Shown here in pieces: positions 1 through 8,651 of a DNA stretch of 64,000 nt. The position numbers were made by a program, and so were the translations under genes. This stretch comes from Candidatus Peribacteria bacterium RIFOXYB1_FULL_54_35 (lineage in GTDB: Bacteria > Patescibacteriota > Gracilibacteria > Peribacterales > Peribacteraceae), in contig MFYJ01000013.1 of assembly GCA_001787755.1 (NCBI GenBank), positions 83,130 to 147,129 of the forward strand. The letters run 5' to 3'. Every line of letters starts with the position of its first letter. Positions within the stretch are counted from its first letter, which is position 1. The notes beneath the pieces are model-generated. The model was given only the letters and a program-made list of their open reading frames with translations, ran no database searches and was not told where the DNA came from.

Positions 1-330
1 AAGCTCAAGGGCAATACCCGCAGAGAGCCGCTTCCTGATTGTATTGCTGACGTAGAGGATGCTATCTGCCACGAGGTGCTCACATGCGAGACGAGCGGCA
101 AACAGTACAAAATCATCCGGCAGGAACTGGAATTCTACCGGGACACGCGTCTCCCCCTCCCGCGCAAGCACCCCGATGTGCGCATGCAGCGCAGGAGCAA
201 TATGCTCAGTGCACACAGGCTCTGGAACCGCACATGCGCGAAATGCGGGAAGAAGATACAGACTTCCTATGCACCTGATCGCCCGGAGATTGTGTATTGC
301 GAAAAGTGCTACCTCTCTGAAGTGTACTGA
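1..330 (+). CDS. Array copy 0: C-terminal fragment of a Cys-rich zinc-ribbon protein (5' end outside window)
   Basis: This is the last 109 codons of a gene that begins before the window. The reading frame is open from base 1 and ends in the array-wide C-terminal CxxC-x17-CxxC zinc ribbon (CAKC...CEKC) and the tail YLSEVY. The preceding C1 ribbon has lost its cysteine pairs: CETS replaces CxxC and HPDVR replaces CPDC, as in most paralogues. It is the first visible member of the tandem array and is followed after 71 bases by copy 1. The internal ATG at 76 is not a real start, because homology to the paralogues extends upstream of it. The function is unknown; two outer zinc sites are expected from the family pattern. 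Confidence 0.9.
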   Translation, partial: KLKGNTRREPLPDCIADVEDAICHEVLTCETSGKQYKIIRQELEFYRDTRLPLPRKHPDVRMQRRSNMLSAHRLWNRTCAKCGKKIQTSYAPDRPEIVYCEKCYLSEVY

Positions 331-401
331 CCAGAAGTCAGTAGGCAGAAGACAGAAGGCAGTTTAGAATAACTCCCTACTGACTTCTGACTTCTCACAT
401 C
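331..401. repeat. Family B intergenic hairpin
   Basis: This spacer is an inverted repeat built from the word CAGAAG/CTTCTG and its variants. A 13-bp arm at 333-345 is perfectly complementary to 376-388. A second member precedes copy 10 at about 17882-17952. It could act as a terminator for copy 0. No Shine-Dalgarno is visible before the ATG at 402. Confidence 0.8.
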
Positions 402-2069
402 ATGCAGAAAACATGTGAACAGTGCTCGGCTCCCTTCGACATAACCAATGAAGATCTTGCCCTGCTTGCAAGACTCTCGCTCACGCTCGACGGAAAAAAA
501 TTCGATCTTCCACCGCCGAGAGACTGTCCGGACTGCCGTCAGCAGCGCCGCATGTCGTTCCGGAATGAGCGAACACTCTACCGCAGGAAGTGCGACATTA
601 CAGGAAAGGACATCGTCTCCATCTTCCCGCCGGACTCTCCCTACAAAGTCTGCGACAAAGATTACTGGTACAGCGAGAAGTTCGATCCTTTTCCTTTTGG
701 CAGGAAATATGACTTCAACCGGCCATTCTTCGAACAATTCAAGGATCTGGAACTTTCCATTCCCCTGCCCTCCCTGCGCATAGAGCGCTCGGAGAACTGC
801 GACTTCAACAACGACATGCGTGACTGCAGGAACTGCTACCTCTGCTCACGTACACACGAATCGCAGGATCTGCTCTACACCTACCGCGGGAATAAGTCTT
901 CAAATTCCGTGGACTGCACGCAGATTACAAAATCGGAAATCATGCATGAGTGCGTGGAGTGCGTGAAGTGCTATAACTGCCGGTACCTCTTCTTCTGCAG
1001 CGAATGTACGGACTGTTCGTTCCTGCTCGACTGCAGAAGCTGCATGTCGTGCTTCATGTGCACGAACCTCCGCAATAAGCAGTACTGCTTCCTCAATGAG
1101 CAACTCACAAAAAACGAGTACAAGAAGAGGCTTGCGGAGTTTGATTTCGGCTCAGAGAATCACGTGCAGAAGGCCTATCGGATGTTCGCGGACATCAAGA
1201 AGAAAACCATACGGAGGGCTCTCATCCATGTGAATGCCGAAGATTCAACAGGCGATAACCTCTTTGACTGCAAGAACTGCCACCTCTGCTTCGGAACGCA
1301 GTTCTCACAGGACAGCCGGTACCTCTGGGACGTGAAGCTGTACAAAGATTCCATGGATGCATACAGCGGAGGGAGAAACAGCGAACTCATCTATTACACC
1401 ACTGCAGGGGCGGCATCCTACGGGGTGCAGTTCTGCCTCCGTACTTCCGAGTGCCACGATGTGCTGTACTCTTTCTTCCTCAATTCATCGGAGTATGTTT
1501 TCGGTTCCATCGGACTCAGGCGGGGAAAGTACTGCATTCTCAACAGGCAGTACTCAGAAGCGGAATACAGGCAACTGCTCCCGAAAATTGTGGAACACAT
1601 GGAAAGTACCGGAGAGTGGGGAGATTTCTTCCCGCCTTCCCTCTGCCCGTTTGCCTATAACGAGACAGTGGCACACGAGTACTTCCCCTTCACCAGCAAA
1701 GAGGCAAAAGAAAAGGGATACCGCTGGAAAGAACAGGACCCGAAGGACTATCGGAAGCAGACCCATCCCCTCCCCGAAAACATTGCCGATATTGGCGATG
1801 AGGTGACAAACACGATGCTTGCCTGTTCATCCTGCGGAAGGAATTACAAGATCGTTCCACAGGAGCTCAAATTCTACCGTGAACACACCGTTTCTGCTCC
1901 CCGCCTCTGCCCCGACTGCCGCCACATGCGCAGGCTCGGGACCAAGAATCCGCTGAAACTGCGGGAAGATACTTGCAGGAAGTGCAACAAGAGCATCATC
2001 ACTACATTCCCCGAGGGAACGGAAATGCAGATCTACTGCGACGAGTGCTATCTGAAAGAGGTGTATTAG
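402..2069 (+). CDS. Array copy 1: Cys-rich protein with terminal zinc ribbons and two internal Cys-repeat modules
   Basis: This 555-residue protein serves as the model for the family. Site N1 is CxxC...CPDC (C5, C8, C42, C45). Site N2, a CxxC-x17-CxxC ribbon in other copies, is degenerate here (CDIT...CDKD). Two Cys-rich modules follow (about 115-240 and 285-390), each a run of DCxxC-like steps ending in LR(x)KxYCxxN (near residues 223 and 372), which suggests a short-rung beta-helix with a cap. Then come a GEWGxFFP...FAYNET...EYFP segment, site C1 (C475, C478, C503, C506, intact, which is rare in the array) and site C2 (C525, C528, C546, C549). N1 resembles the zf-trcl-type ribbon and C2 fits the CxxC-x17-CxxC motif described for small zinc-binding proteins. 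No signal peptide or transmembrane segment is visible. Zinc binding is inferred and the biological role is unknown. Confidence 0.95.
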   Translation: MQKTCEQCSAPFDITNEDLALLARLSLTLDGKKFDLPPPRDCPDCRQQRRMSFRNERTLYRRKCDITGKDIVSIFPPDSPYKVCDKDYWYSEKFDPFPFGRKYDFNRPFFEQFKDLELSIPLPSLRIERSENCDFNNDMRDCRNCYLCSRTHESQDLLYTYRGNKSSNSVDCTQITKSEIMHECVECVKCYNCRYLFFCSECTDCSFLLDCRSCMSCFMCTNLRNKQYCFLNEQLTKNEYKKRLAEFDFGSENHVQKAYRMFADIKKKTIRRALIHVNAEDSTGDNLFDCKNCHLCFGTQFSQDSRYLWDVKLYKDSMDAYSGGRNSELIYYTTAGAASYGVQFCLRTSECHDVLYSFFLNSSEYVFGSIGLRRGKYCILNRQYSEAEYRQLLPKIVEHMESTGEWGDFFPPSLCPFAYNETVAHEYFPFTSKEAKEKGYRWKEQDPKDYRKQTHPLPENIADIGDEVTNTMLACSSCGRNYKIVPQELKFYREHTVSAPRLCPDCRHMRRLGTKNPLKLREDTCRKCNKSIITTFPEGTEMQIYCDECYLKEVY

Positions 2070-2125
2070 CGACTAGCGGTTAGCGTGTAGCGTATGGCTG
2101 CTAATCGCTAACCGCTAAACGCTCA
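2070..2125. repeat. Family A intergenic hairpin
   Basis: The perfect 11-bp arms AGCGGTTAGCG (2075-2085) and CGCTAACCGCT (2106-2116) lie between the stop of copy 1 and the promoter of copy 2. The arms and loop are variations on TAGCG/CGCTA. Confidence 0.85.
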
Positions 2126-2131
2126 TCGTTG

Positions 2132-2137
2132 TATACT
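2132..2137 (+). promoter_or_regulatory. -10 element TATACT of array copy 2
   Basis: TATACT lies 10 bases before the ATG at 2148, so transcription should start within about 4 bases of the start codon and give a leaderless mRNA. The same TATACT-N9/10-ATG arrangement precedes copies 4, 6, 8, 9 and 11. Confidence 0.7.
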
Positions 2138-2147
2138 TCAAAGCCTC

Positions 2148-3863
2148 ATGCAGAAGACCAGCCTTCATCAAGATTCCGGCCGGCAAGCGTGTGCCCAATG
2201 CTCGGCGTCCTTCGAAATCACCGCTGAAGATCTCGCGTTCCTCGAGAAGCTCTCGCCGAAGATTGGAGGGAAAATTTTGAAGATTCCTCCCCCTACGCTC
2301 TGCCCGGAGTGCCGCCGCCAGCGTCACATCACCTGGCGAAATGAGCGGACGCTCTACCAACGCACTTGCGACCTCTGCGGGAAGAGCATCATCTCGATCC
2401 ACGAGACCTCAGCTCTCTTCCCCGTCTACTGCAATGAGTGTTGGTGGAGCGATCGGTGGAACGCGCAGGTATTCGGCTGCCCGTACGATCCATCTCGATC
2501 GTTCCTCGCACAGATGCAGGAACTCCGAGCCGTCGTGCCCAGAAACGCCCTTTATCTCAAGAATACTGTCAATTGCGACTACTGCAATCACTCGCTCGAT
2601 ATCCGCAACTGCTACCTCTGCGTCTGTGTCGGATACAATTCTGAAGACGGCTACTACTCCAAGTGGATCATCAAGTCGAAAAACTTCTGTGACTGCTACC
2701 AGCTCATCGGCTGCGAGCTCCAGTACGAATCGTTCTACAGCAACGCCTGCTACAACTGCATCGTCGCAGAGAGATCCGAGGAATGCCGGGACAGCGCGTT
2801 CCTCTACGATTGCACAGGTTGCAGCGACTGCTTCTGCTGCTGGAACCTCCGGCACAAGCGGTTCTGCATCGAGAACGTGCAATACACGGAGAAGGAGTAC
2901 CGACAGAGGAGGAATGCGATCGACCTGGGATCGTACCACGTGTTCCAGGATTCCGTGGCACGGTACCGTTCCTTGATTGCAGCACGCGCTGTTCGTGTTT
3001 CCATGTTCTCGAGACAGTGTGAGAATGTGTCGGGGGATTTTCTCATTCGCTGCAAGAATGTCCACGATTCCTACGATGTGGAGGACGGGCAGGATGCGCG
3101 GTTTTGCTACGGCTGCGCAGGCATCCGGGACTGTTACGACATCAACGAGGCTGCAGTGGACTGCGAGCTCCAGTACGATGCTCAGTCCTGCGACTTGAGC
3201 CGACGCATCTGCTTCTCCCACACTTCCTACTACTGCAGCGACGGTCTCTACCTCGATTCCTGTCACAGCTGCAGGAGTTGCTTCGGTTCTGTAGGGCTGC
3301 GCAACGCACAGTACTGCATCTTCAACCACCAGTACACGAAGGAGGAGTTCGAAACGCTTGTTCCGAAGATCATCGAACAGATGCGGCAGGACGGCGAGTG
3401 GGGAGAATTCTTCCCGGCAGAACAGAGCCCCTTCGCTTACAACGAGACAACGGCGATGGAGTACTTCCCGCTCACGGAGGAGGAAGTTCTACGCCGCGGA
3501 TTGAAGTGGAAGAACCGGACAGATGAGCCTCCGAAAGTGGACCGCATCATCCCAGCGCACCAATTGCCGAATGCGATCGACGACATCCCCGATGACATCC
3601 TGAACTGGGCAATTGAATGCGAAGCCACAGGAAGACCGTTCCGGATTATCAAGCAGGAGCTCGACCTCTACAGAGCCATGCGGCTTCCCATTCCCCACCT
3701 CCACCCCGACGAACGGCACAGGAGGAGGATGGCTCTCAGGAATCCGCGGAAACTGTGGCAGAGGAAGTGTGCAAAGTGCGGGAAGGAGATACAGACGACG
3801 TACGCTCCCGAGAGACCGGAGATTGTGTACTGTGAGGCTTGTTACCTTGCGGAAGTGTATTGA
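2148..3863 (+). CDS. Array copy 2: Cys-rich zinc-ribbon protein
   Basis: This 571-residue paralogue has a 13-residue N-terminal extension (MQKTSLHQDSGRQ) before the first CxxC. Copy 4 carries the same extension and copy 9 a similar one. N1 (CAQC...CPEC) and N2 (CDLC...CNEC, exactly 17 residues apart) are intact; C1 has decayed (CEAT...HPDERH); C2 is intact. The start at 2148 is supported by the -10 box 10 bases upstream. Its last 250 bases are nearly identical to those of copy 3, while the central modules differ much more, a pattern expected from gene conversion of the ends. The function is unknown. Confidence 0.95.
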   Translation: MQKTSLHQDSGRQACAQCSASFEITAEDLAFLEKLSPKIGGKILKIPPPTLCPECRRQRHITWRNERTLYQRTCDLCGKSIISIHETSALFPVYCNECWWSDRWNAQVFGCPYDPSRSFLAQMQELRAVVPRNALYLKNTVNCDYCNHSLDIRNCYLCVCVGYNSEDGYYSKWIIKSKNFCDCYQLIGCELQYESFYSNACYNCIVAERSEECRDSAFLYDCTGCSDCFCCWNLRHKRFCIENVQYTEKEYRQRRNAIDLGSYHVFQDSVARYRSLIAARAVRVSMFSRQCENVSGDFLIRCKNVHDSYDVEDGQDARFCYGCAGIRDCYDINEAAVDCELQYDAQSCDLSRRICFSHTSYYCSDGLYLDSCHSCRSCFGSVGLRNAQYCIFNHQYTKEEFETLVPKIIEQMRQDGEWGEFFPAEQSPFAYNETTAMEYFPLTEEEVLRRGLKWKNRTDEPPKVDRIIPAHQLPNAIDDIPDDILNWAIECEATGRPFRIIKQELDLYRAMRLPIPHLHPDERHRRRMALRNPRKLWQRKCAKCGKEIQTTYAPERPEIVYCEACYLAEVY

Positions 3864-3972
3864 TCGTATATGGAATATCGTATGTAGTATGTCGGACGAG
3901 CTTCTTGAAGATCTTTTGATTTTCTCTCCTTTTCATTCCCCACATACGACATACCACATACCATATACGACT
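3864..3972. repeat. Family C intergenic hairpin
   Basis: This spacer carries arms made from the words CGTATGTGGAATGTCGTAT and CACATACGACATACCATA. The two halves are complementary around a central GAAGATCTT segment. Related spacers precede copies 5 and 7, and another lies at 35741-35856. Confidence 0.8.
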
Positions 3973-5652
3973 ATGGATAAGGTTTGCGCCCAATGTTCGG
4001 CATCGTTTGAAATCACAAATGAGGATCTTGCGTTCTACGAGAAGGTCTCGCCGACATTCGGAGGGAAGAAGTACCTCATTCCCCCTCCGACGCTCTGCCC
4101 GGACTGTCGGCAGCAACGCAGGCTCTCCTGGAGAAACGAGCGGAGTCTCTGCAAGAGAACCTGTGATCTCTGCGGAAAAGAGACAGTATCCATCTACCAC
4201 CTTCCCACACCGTTCCCCGTGTACTGCAATGAGTGCTGGTGGGGAGAGGGATGGGATGCTCTGAGTTTCGGCCGCGATTTTGACTTCTCAAAGCCATTTT
4301 TTGAGCAATTCAACGCATTGCAGCATGCAGTTCCCCGCAACGCTCTCTACAGGAAGAACGCTGTGAACAGCGACTTCTGCAACCACAGCGACGGCCTCAA
4401 GGACTGTTACATGGATGTCTGTGTGGCAGGTTCAGAAAAAGTGTTCTATTCGAAATGGATTATAGACAGCCATTCCATCTGTGACTCGTACCAGATGGTG
4501 GAATCCACTCAGTGCTACGAATGCTCGTACTCGGACTGGAACAGCAACTGCAGCTTCGTGAAGCACTCCAACAACTGCCGCGATTCTCATTTCCTCTTTG
4601 ACTGCGACGGATGCCACCACTGTTTCCAATGCTGGAATCTGCGCCACCGTGAATACTGCATACGAAATGAGCCGGTATCGCCGGATGCCTATGCAAAACA
4701 TGCGCAGGACATCCTTGGGTCCTACGGGAAAATGCAGAAGGCATGGACTGACTTCCAGCGCCTTGTGGAGGAGAAGGCCATCCACAGAGACCAGCGCCTA
4801 ACGCAGTGCGAGGACTGTTCCGGGAACCTGATGATGCAGTGCAAGAACGTGCATGACTCCTACGACATCATGAACTCGCAGGATTGCCGGTACTGCTACG
4901 ACTGCGAAGGGATGAAAGATTGTTACGACGCGTACGAACCGGCATTCAACTGCGAACTTCAGTACGAATCACACGCATGCAATCGCGGCGTTCATACGCT
5001 CTTCGCGCACGTTTCCTACGATGTGAATGATGTGACGTACGTCGACAGCTGCCACAACAGTTCTGACCTCCTTGGATGTGTTGCTCTGCGCCACAAGAAA
5101 TACTGCATCTTCAATAAGCAGTACATCAAAGAGGAATACACGGTGCTGGCTGCAAAGATCATCGAGAAAATGCAGGCCACTGGCGAATGGGGGGAGTTTT
5201 TCCCCTCACATCTCTCCTTTTTTGCCTACAACGATTCCACCGCAGAGGAATTCTTCCCTCTCGGAGAGAAAGAGGTACTGAGGAGGAACTGGCAGTGGCG
5301 GGAGGTGCGCGATGAAGTCCCAAAAGTGAAGAAAATCATCCCCGCAGAAAAGCTCCCGGACTCCATCGATGATATTCCTGATGACATTCTCAATTGGGCA
5401 ATTGAATGCGAAGCCACGGGGAGACCATTCCGGATCATCAAGCAGGAACTCGATCTCTACAGGACTATGCGGCTCCCTATCCCCCACTTCCACCCTGACG
5501 AGCGGCACAGGAGAAGAATGGCTCTGAGAAACCCGCGGAAACTGTGGCAGAGGAAGTGTGCGAAATGCGGGAAGGAGATACAGACGACGTACGCTCCCGA
5601 GAGACCGGAGATTGTGTACTGCGAGCAGTGCTACCTCGCTGAAGTGTATTAG
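3973..5652 (+). CDS. Array copy 3: Cys-rich zinc-ribbon protein
   Basis: This copy has 559 residues counted from the ATG at 3973 (MDKVCAQC). The open frame extends upstream through the spacer to 3613, but homology to the paralogues begins at MDKVC, so the upstream part is an accident of the spacer. N1 (CAQC...CPDC) and N2 (CDLC...CNEC) are intact, C1 has decayed (CEAT...HPDERH) and C2 is intact. Copies 5 and 7 share its MDKV start and its family C upstream spacer, which marks these three as the second member of a duplicated two-gene unit. The function is unknown. Confidence 0.95.
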   Translation: MDKVCAQCSASFEITNEDLAFYEKVSPTFGGKKYLIPPPTLCPDCRQQRRLSWRNERSLCKRTCDLCGKETVSIYHLPTPFPVYCNECWWGEGWDALSFGRDFDFSKPFFEQFNALQHAVPRNALYRKNAVNSDFCNHSDGLKDCYMDVCVAGSEKVFYSKWIIDSHSICDSYQMVESTQCYECSYSDWNSNCSFVKHSNNCRDSHFLFDCDGCHHCFQCWNLRHREYCIRNEPVSPDAYAKHAQDILGSYGKMQKAWTDFQRLVEEKAIHRDQRLTQCEDCSGNLMMQCKNVHDSYDIMNSQDCRYCYDCEGMKDCYDAYEPAFNCELQYESHACNRGVHTLFAHVSYDVNDVTYVDSCHNSSDLLGCVALRHKKYCIFNKQYIKEEYTVLAAKIIEKMQATGEWGEFFPSHLSFFAYNDSTAEEFFPLGEKEVLRRNWQWREVRDEVPKVKKIIPAEKLPDSIDDIPDDILNWAIECEATGRPFRIIKQELDLYRTMRLPIPHFHPDERHRRRMALRNPRKLWQRKCAKCGKEIQTTYAPERPEIVYCEQCYLAEVY

Positions 5653-5703
5653 CGACTAGCGGTTAGCGTGTAGCGTATAGCTGCTAATCGCTAACCGCTC
5701 AAA
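5653..5703. repeat. Family A hairpin between copy 3 and the convergent glycosyltransferase gene
   Basis: AGCGGTTAGCG pairs with CGCTAACCGCT around a TAGCGTATAGCTGCTAAT loop. It is placed to terminate copy 3 and possibly the convergent gene. Confidence 0.8.
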
Positions 5704-5733
5704 GTGGTGAACTCCCCACTTCAAAGGCATCAA

Positions 5734-6672
5734 TCAACCGTCATCTTTCCTATCCAGAAAGAATTGACGCACACGCGCATGGAGATTTGGCTTGTCTGTA
5801 GCCCAGTGCCAAAGCCCGTCCTTACCGATGGCAATATCCTTGGTGCAGTCGAAATCGTGTTCTTTCAGGTAGCCATAGCGTTCCAAGTACTGCCTGTTTG
5901 CGGAGTGGCCATGCCACAGATGAAAAATTCTTCCTTCCACGCATCCTACGGCGCCTTTGGCCATCTTTTGTGCCTTCTTCCTCCAATGCGCATAGTGCCT
6001 GTACATCTGTGTACTGAGCATCAACCGGGGATCCGGATGGTTATTCCACCCGAGAAATGCAGTCGCCATCAGAACGTCATTTCCTCCCACCACCAGATAA
6101 TCGTAGAGAGAACACCTGGAGAGCAGAGATCTTCTCGCGGCCCAGACAAATCCGGGTTGGAACACACGAAGATCTTCCATGGAAGCATGGTGTGCACCGG
6201 CTGCTTGCGCGAGCGATAGCCGCTGGAGCGCAGCAAACGTGTTGCTCCGATTGAATATTGAAACACTCGAGAAACACTGGGCCACCGGTACGTCTTCAAG
6301 AATGCGGGCCAGATCTGCCATCCAGTGACTGTTCTCAAACAGCACATCTGCATCCACCCATGCAACTTTGTCATACGCATGTACCGGGAGAGATGCAGCC
6401 AGAACATTCAATGCACGCTCCTTCTGCCAGAGAATATCAGGCGTACGTATCTGAAGCGTTTTTTCGGACGAAGGAAGAAAAAACTGCTGCTCTCCAAATG
6501 CCACTTCCACCGTCCACAAATCTGCACCCTGAGAACGCATGCTTTCGGCAAACCGCAGGTAGTTTTCTTTCAGTTTTTGGTACCCGGCGGGGTTGAAGTA
6601 CGGGGTGAGAACAGCAAGTTTTCCGGGAAGTTCCTTCCTGCCTGCCCGACGCGGAGAGAGAAAGAAATGCAT
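5734..6672 (-). CDS. Glycosyltransferase-like protein (GT-A type)
   Basis: This 312-residue protein starts at the ATG at 6672. The segment LAVLTPYFNPAGYQKLKENYLRF and the acidic motif VAWVDADVLFEN fit a GT-A fold in which DxD binds metal and nucleotide sugar. The frame stays open to a GTG at 6720, but TACAGT lies 9 bases before the ATG at 6672, matching the leaderless promoters of this window. A late W/H-rich stretch (GRIFHLWHGHSANRQYLERYGYL) resembles related glycan-transfer proteins. It is the only clearly enzymatic gene inside the array, on the opposite strand, and both flanks carry family A hairpins, as expected for a later insertion at a hairpin. Sugar donor and acceptor are unknown. Confidence 0.75.
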   Translation of the reverse strand: MHFFLSPRRAGRKELPGKLAVLTPYFNPAGYQKLKENYLRFAESMRSQGADLWTVEVAFGEQQFFLPSSEKTLQIRTPDILWQKERALNVLAASLPVHAYDKVAWVDADVLFENSHWMADLARILEDVPVAQCFSSVSIFNRSNTFAALQRLSLAQAAGAHHASMEDLRVFQPGFVWAARRSLLSRCSLYDYLVVGGNDVLMATAFLGWNNHPDPRLMLSTQMYRHYAHWRKKAQKMAKGAVGCVEGRIFHLWHGHSANRQYLERYGYLKEHDFDCTKDIAIGKDGLWHWATDKPNLHARVRQFFLDRKDDG

Positions 6673-6681
6673 GTATTCCCT

Positions 6682-6687
6682 ACTGTA
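6682..6687 (-). promoter_or_regulatory. -10 element TACAGT of the glycosyltransferase-like gene
   Basis: On the minus strand TACAGT is followed by 9 bases and then the ATG at 6672, which decides the start over the upstream GTG. Confidence 0.55.
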
Positions 6688-6737
6688 TGCACGAAAATGG
6701 AGACGCACAAGGAAGCGCACTGAGACGGTAAGCAGGA

Positions 6738-6781
6738 AGCGGTTAGCGTGTAGCGTTTAGCTGCTAATCGCTAACCGCTCA
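6738..6781. repeat. Family A hairpin upstream of array copy 4
   Basis: AGCGGTTAGCG and CGCTAACCGCT flank a TAGCGTTTAGCTGCTAAT loop. The sequence is almost the same as at 5653-5703, so the glycosyltransferase-like gene sits between two copies of one hairpin. Confidence 0.8.
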
Positions 6782-6783
6782 CC

Positions 6784-6812
6784 GCCTGTCCTGAGCTGTG
6801 TCGAAGGGCTCA
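6784..6812. repeat. REP-like element with the core CCTGAGCTGTGTCGAAGG
   Basis: This is a CTGAGC...TCGAAGGG imperfect palindrome of the type scattered in many bacterial genomes. The same 29 bases recur before copy 9 at 15750-15779. Confidence 0.7.
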
Positions 6813-6818
6813 TCGTTG

Positions 6819-6824
6819 TATACT
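6819..6824 (+). promoter_or_regulatory. -10 element TATACT of array copy 4
   Basis: TATACT lies 10 bases before the ATG at 6835. No Shine-Dalgarno is visible. Confidence 0.7.
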
Positions 6825-6834
6825 CCAAAGCCTC

Positions 6835-8541
6835 ATGCAGAAGACCAGCCTTCATCAAGATTCCGGCCGGCAAGCGTGTGCCCAATGCCCGGAATCATTT
6901 GAAATCACGGACGGCGATCTCGCGTTCTACGAGAAGGTATCGCCGGTCATTGGAGGGAAGAAGTATCCGATTCCCCCGCCGACGCTCTGCCCGGACTGCC
7001 GGTTGCAACGGAGACTTTCTGTACGCAACGAGCGGCATCTCTCCCGGCATCGCTGCGATCTGTGTGGGAAACCGTGCATTTCCTCCTTCCCTGCAGGGAA
7101 TACGTTCCCCGTCTACTGTACGGCATGCTGGTGGTCGGACCATTGGGATCCGAAGGACTATGGCCGGGATTTCGATTTTTCCCGTCCGTTCTTTGAGCAG
7201 TTTCAGGAACTCCTCCGCAATGTCCCGAAAGCCGGCGCACTGCAGATGAACAATGAGAACTGCGAGTTTAACCATCTCCTCGCCTTCAGCAGAAATTCCT
7301 ATTTGTGCCCAGGCAGTTACTTCATTGAAGACTGCATCTACGTGCGCAAAAGCCAGTACTGCCGCGACTGCGTAAACAGTAACGAGCTCAACCGGTGCGA
7401 GACCATCGCAGACAGCACCAATTGCGACAACTGCTCCTCCTCGCACCACCTCATCAACTGCCGGAATTGCCACTCTTCAAGCTATATGAATGATTGTACG
7501 GGGCTCACGAATTGTTTCATGTGCAGCGGGATGGTACAGAAGCAGTACCATTACAAGAATCAGCCGCTCGCGAAGGAAGCCTACGGGGAGGTGCTTGCGG
7601 ACGCCGCCCGCAAATCACCGGAGGAACTCCTGCGCACATACCAAGACTTCAGTCGCACTGTCCCCAAACGAGCGCAGATTCAGCTCAATTGCGAGCACTC
7701 CACGGGAGACTATCTGTACAACTGCAAAAATGCCCTGCACTGCTCCGATTGTTTCAATTGCGAAGATTCGATGTATCTCCTTGAGTGTGAGGGAGTGAAA
7801 GATTCCATGGATCTCTCCATGCACGACAAAGATATTGAGCTCTGTTACGAAATATGCTCCGGCGGGGAGAAGAGCTACCTCACCGCCTTCTGTTACTGCA
7901 CCATCGCCTCCCCGCGCTCCCTGTACTTAAGTTCCTGCTTCTACCAGCCCGACAGCTTCGGGTGCGATGGATTCCACGGCCACGGTCAGTACTGCATCCT
8001 GAACAAGCAATACACCAAGGAAGCGTACGAAGAACTCGTTCCCCGGATTATCGAACACATGCAAACGCACGGCGAATGGGGGGAGTTTTTTCCCATCAGC
8101 ATCAGCCCCAATGCCTATAACCAGACTGTGGCACAGGATGAGTTTCCGCTCACGGAAGCGGAGGCGAAAGCGCGCGGCTGGCCATGGCGCGGAGAGAAGG
8201 ACGAAATGCCAAAAGTCTCCAAGGTGATTCCTGCTGAGAAGCTCCCGAGCTCTATCGATGACATTCCGGATGACATTCTCAACTGGGCAATCGAATGCGA
8301 AGCAACCAAAAGACCGTTCAGGATCATCAAGCAGGAGCTCGACCTCTACAGAACCATGCGGCTCCCCATCCCCCGCTTCCATCCCGACGAGCGGCACAGA
8401 AGAATGATGGCTCTCAGGAATCCGCGGAAACTGTGGCAGAGGAAGTGCCATAAGTGCGGGAAGGAGATGCAGACGACGTACCAGCCTTCGCGGCCTGAAG
8501 TTGTCTATTGTGAGACTTGTTACCTTGCAGAGGTATACTGA
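6835..8541 (+). CDS. Array copy 4: Cys-rich zinc-ribbon protein
   Basis: This 568-residue copy has the same N-terminal extension as copy 2 (MQKTSLHQDSGRQACAQC), followed by CPESFEIT instead of CSASFEIT. N1 (CAQC...CPDC) and N2 (CDLC...CTAC) are intact, C1 is CEAT...HPDERH (decayed) and C2 is CHKC...CETC. The central modules contain the family landmarks but are strongly divergent from neighbours (SGMVQKQYHYKNQPL replaces the usual LRxKxYCIxN in the first module). It pairs with copy 5 as a probable duplicated unit. The function is unknown. Confidence 0.95.
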   Translation: MQKTSLHQDSGRQACAQCPESFEITDGDLAFYEKVSPVIGGKKYPIPPPTLCPDCRLQRRLSVRNERHLSRHRCDLCGKPCISSFPAGNTFPVYCTACWWSDHWDPKDYGRDFDFSRPFFEQFQELLRNVPKAGALQMNNENCEFNHLLAFSRNSYLCPGSYFIEDCIYVRKSQYCRDCVNSNELNRCETIADSTNCDNCSSSHHLINCRNCHSSSYMNDCTGLTNCFMCSGMVQKQYHYKNQPLAKEAYGEVLADAARKSPEELLRTYQDFSRTVPKRAQIQLNCEHSTGDYLYNCKNALHCSDCFNCEDSMYLLECEGVKDSMDLSMHDKDIELCYEICSGGEKSYLTAFCYCTIASPRSLYLSSCFYQPDSFGCDGFHGHGQYCILNKQYTKEAYEELVPRIIEHMQTHGEWGEFFPISISPNAYNQTVAQDEFPLTEAEAKARGWPWRGEKDEMPKVSKVIPAEKLPSSIDDIPDDILNWAIECEATKRPFRIIKQELDLYRTMRLPIPRFHPDERHRRMMALRNPRKLWQRKCHKCGKEMQTTYQPSRPEVVYCETCYLAEVY

Positions 8542-8651
8542 ATCGTATGTGGAATGTCGTATATCGTATGTCAGATGAGCCTCTTGAAGATCTTTAGGTT
8601 TCTCTCCCCTTCTCATTCCCCACATACGACATACCATATACCACATACAAC
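8542..8651. repeat. Family C hairpin, part of a 166-bp segment identical to one 3528 bp downstream
   Basis: This is an inverted repeat of CGTATGTGGAATGTCGTATA words. The segment 8516-8681, covering the end of copy 4, this spacer and the start of copy 5, is base-for-base identical to 12044-12209. Confidence 0.85.
8637..8642 (+). promoter_or_regulatory. -10-like element TATACC of array copy 5
   Basis: TATACC lies 9 bases before the ATG at 8652. The identical arrangement at 12165-12170 serves copy 7. It lies within the right arm of the family C hairpin. Confidence 0.5.

Noticed and set aside
2409..3329. 306-codon minus-strand frame across array copy 2, and a similar 382-codon frame at 15779-16927
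   Set aside because: They mirror the Cys-codon pattern of the + strand paralogues and give low-complexity Val/Ala/Glu-rich products. The paralogue alignment supports the + strand.
3613..3972. N-terminal extension of array copy 3 (and 13522-14034 for copy 8, 22795-22926 for copy 12)
   Set aside because: The extensions read through the previous gene's end and the spacer hairpin, have no similarity to paralogue N termini, and promoter or operon spacing supports the internal ATG.
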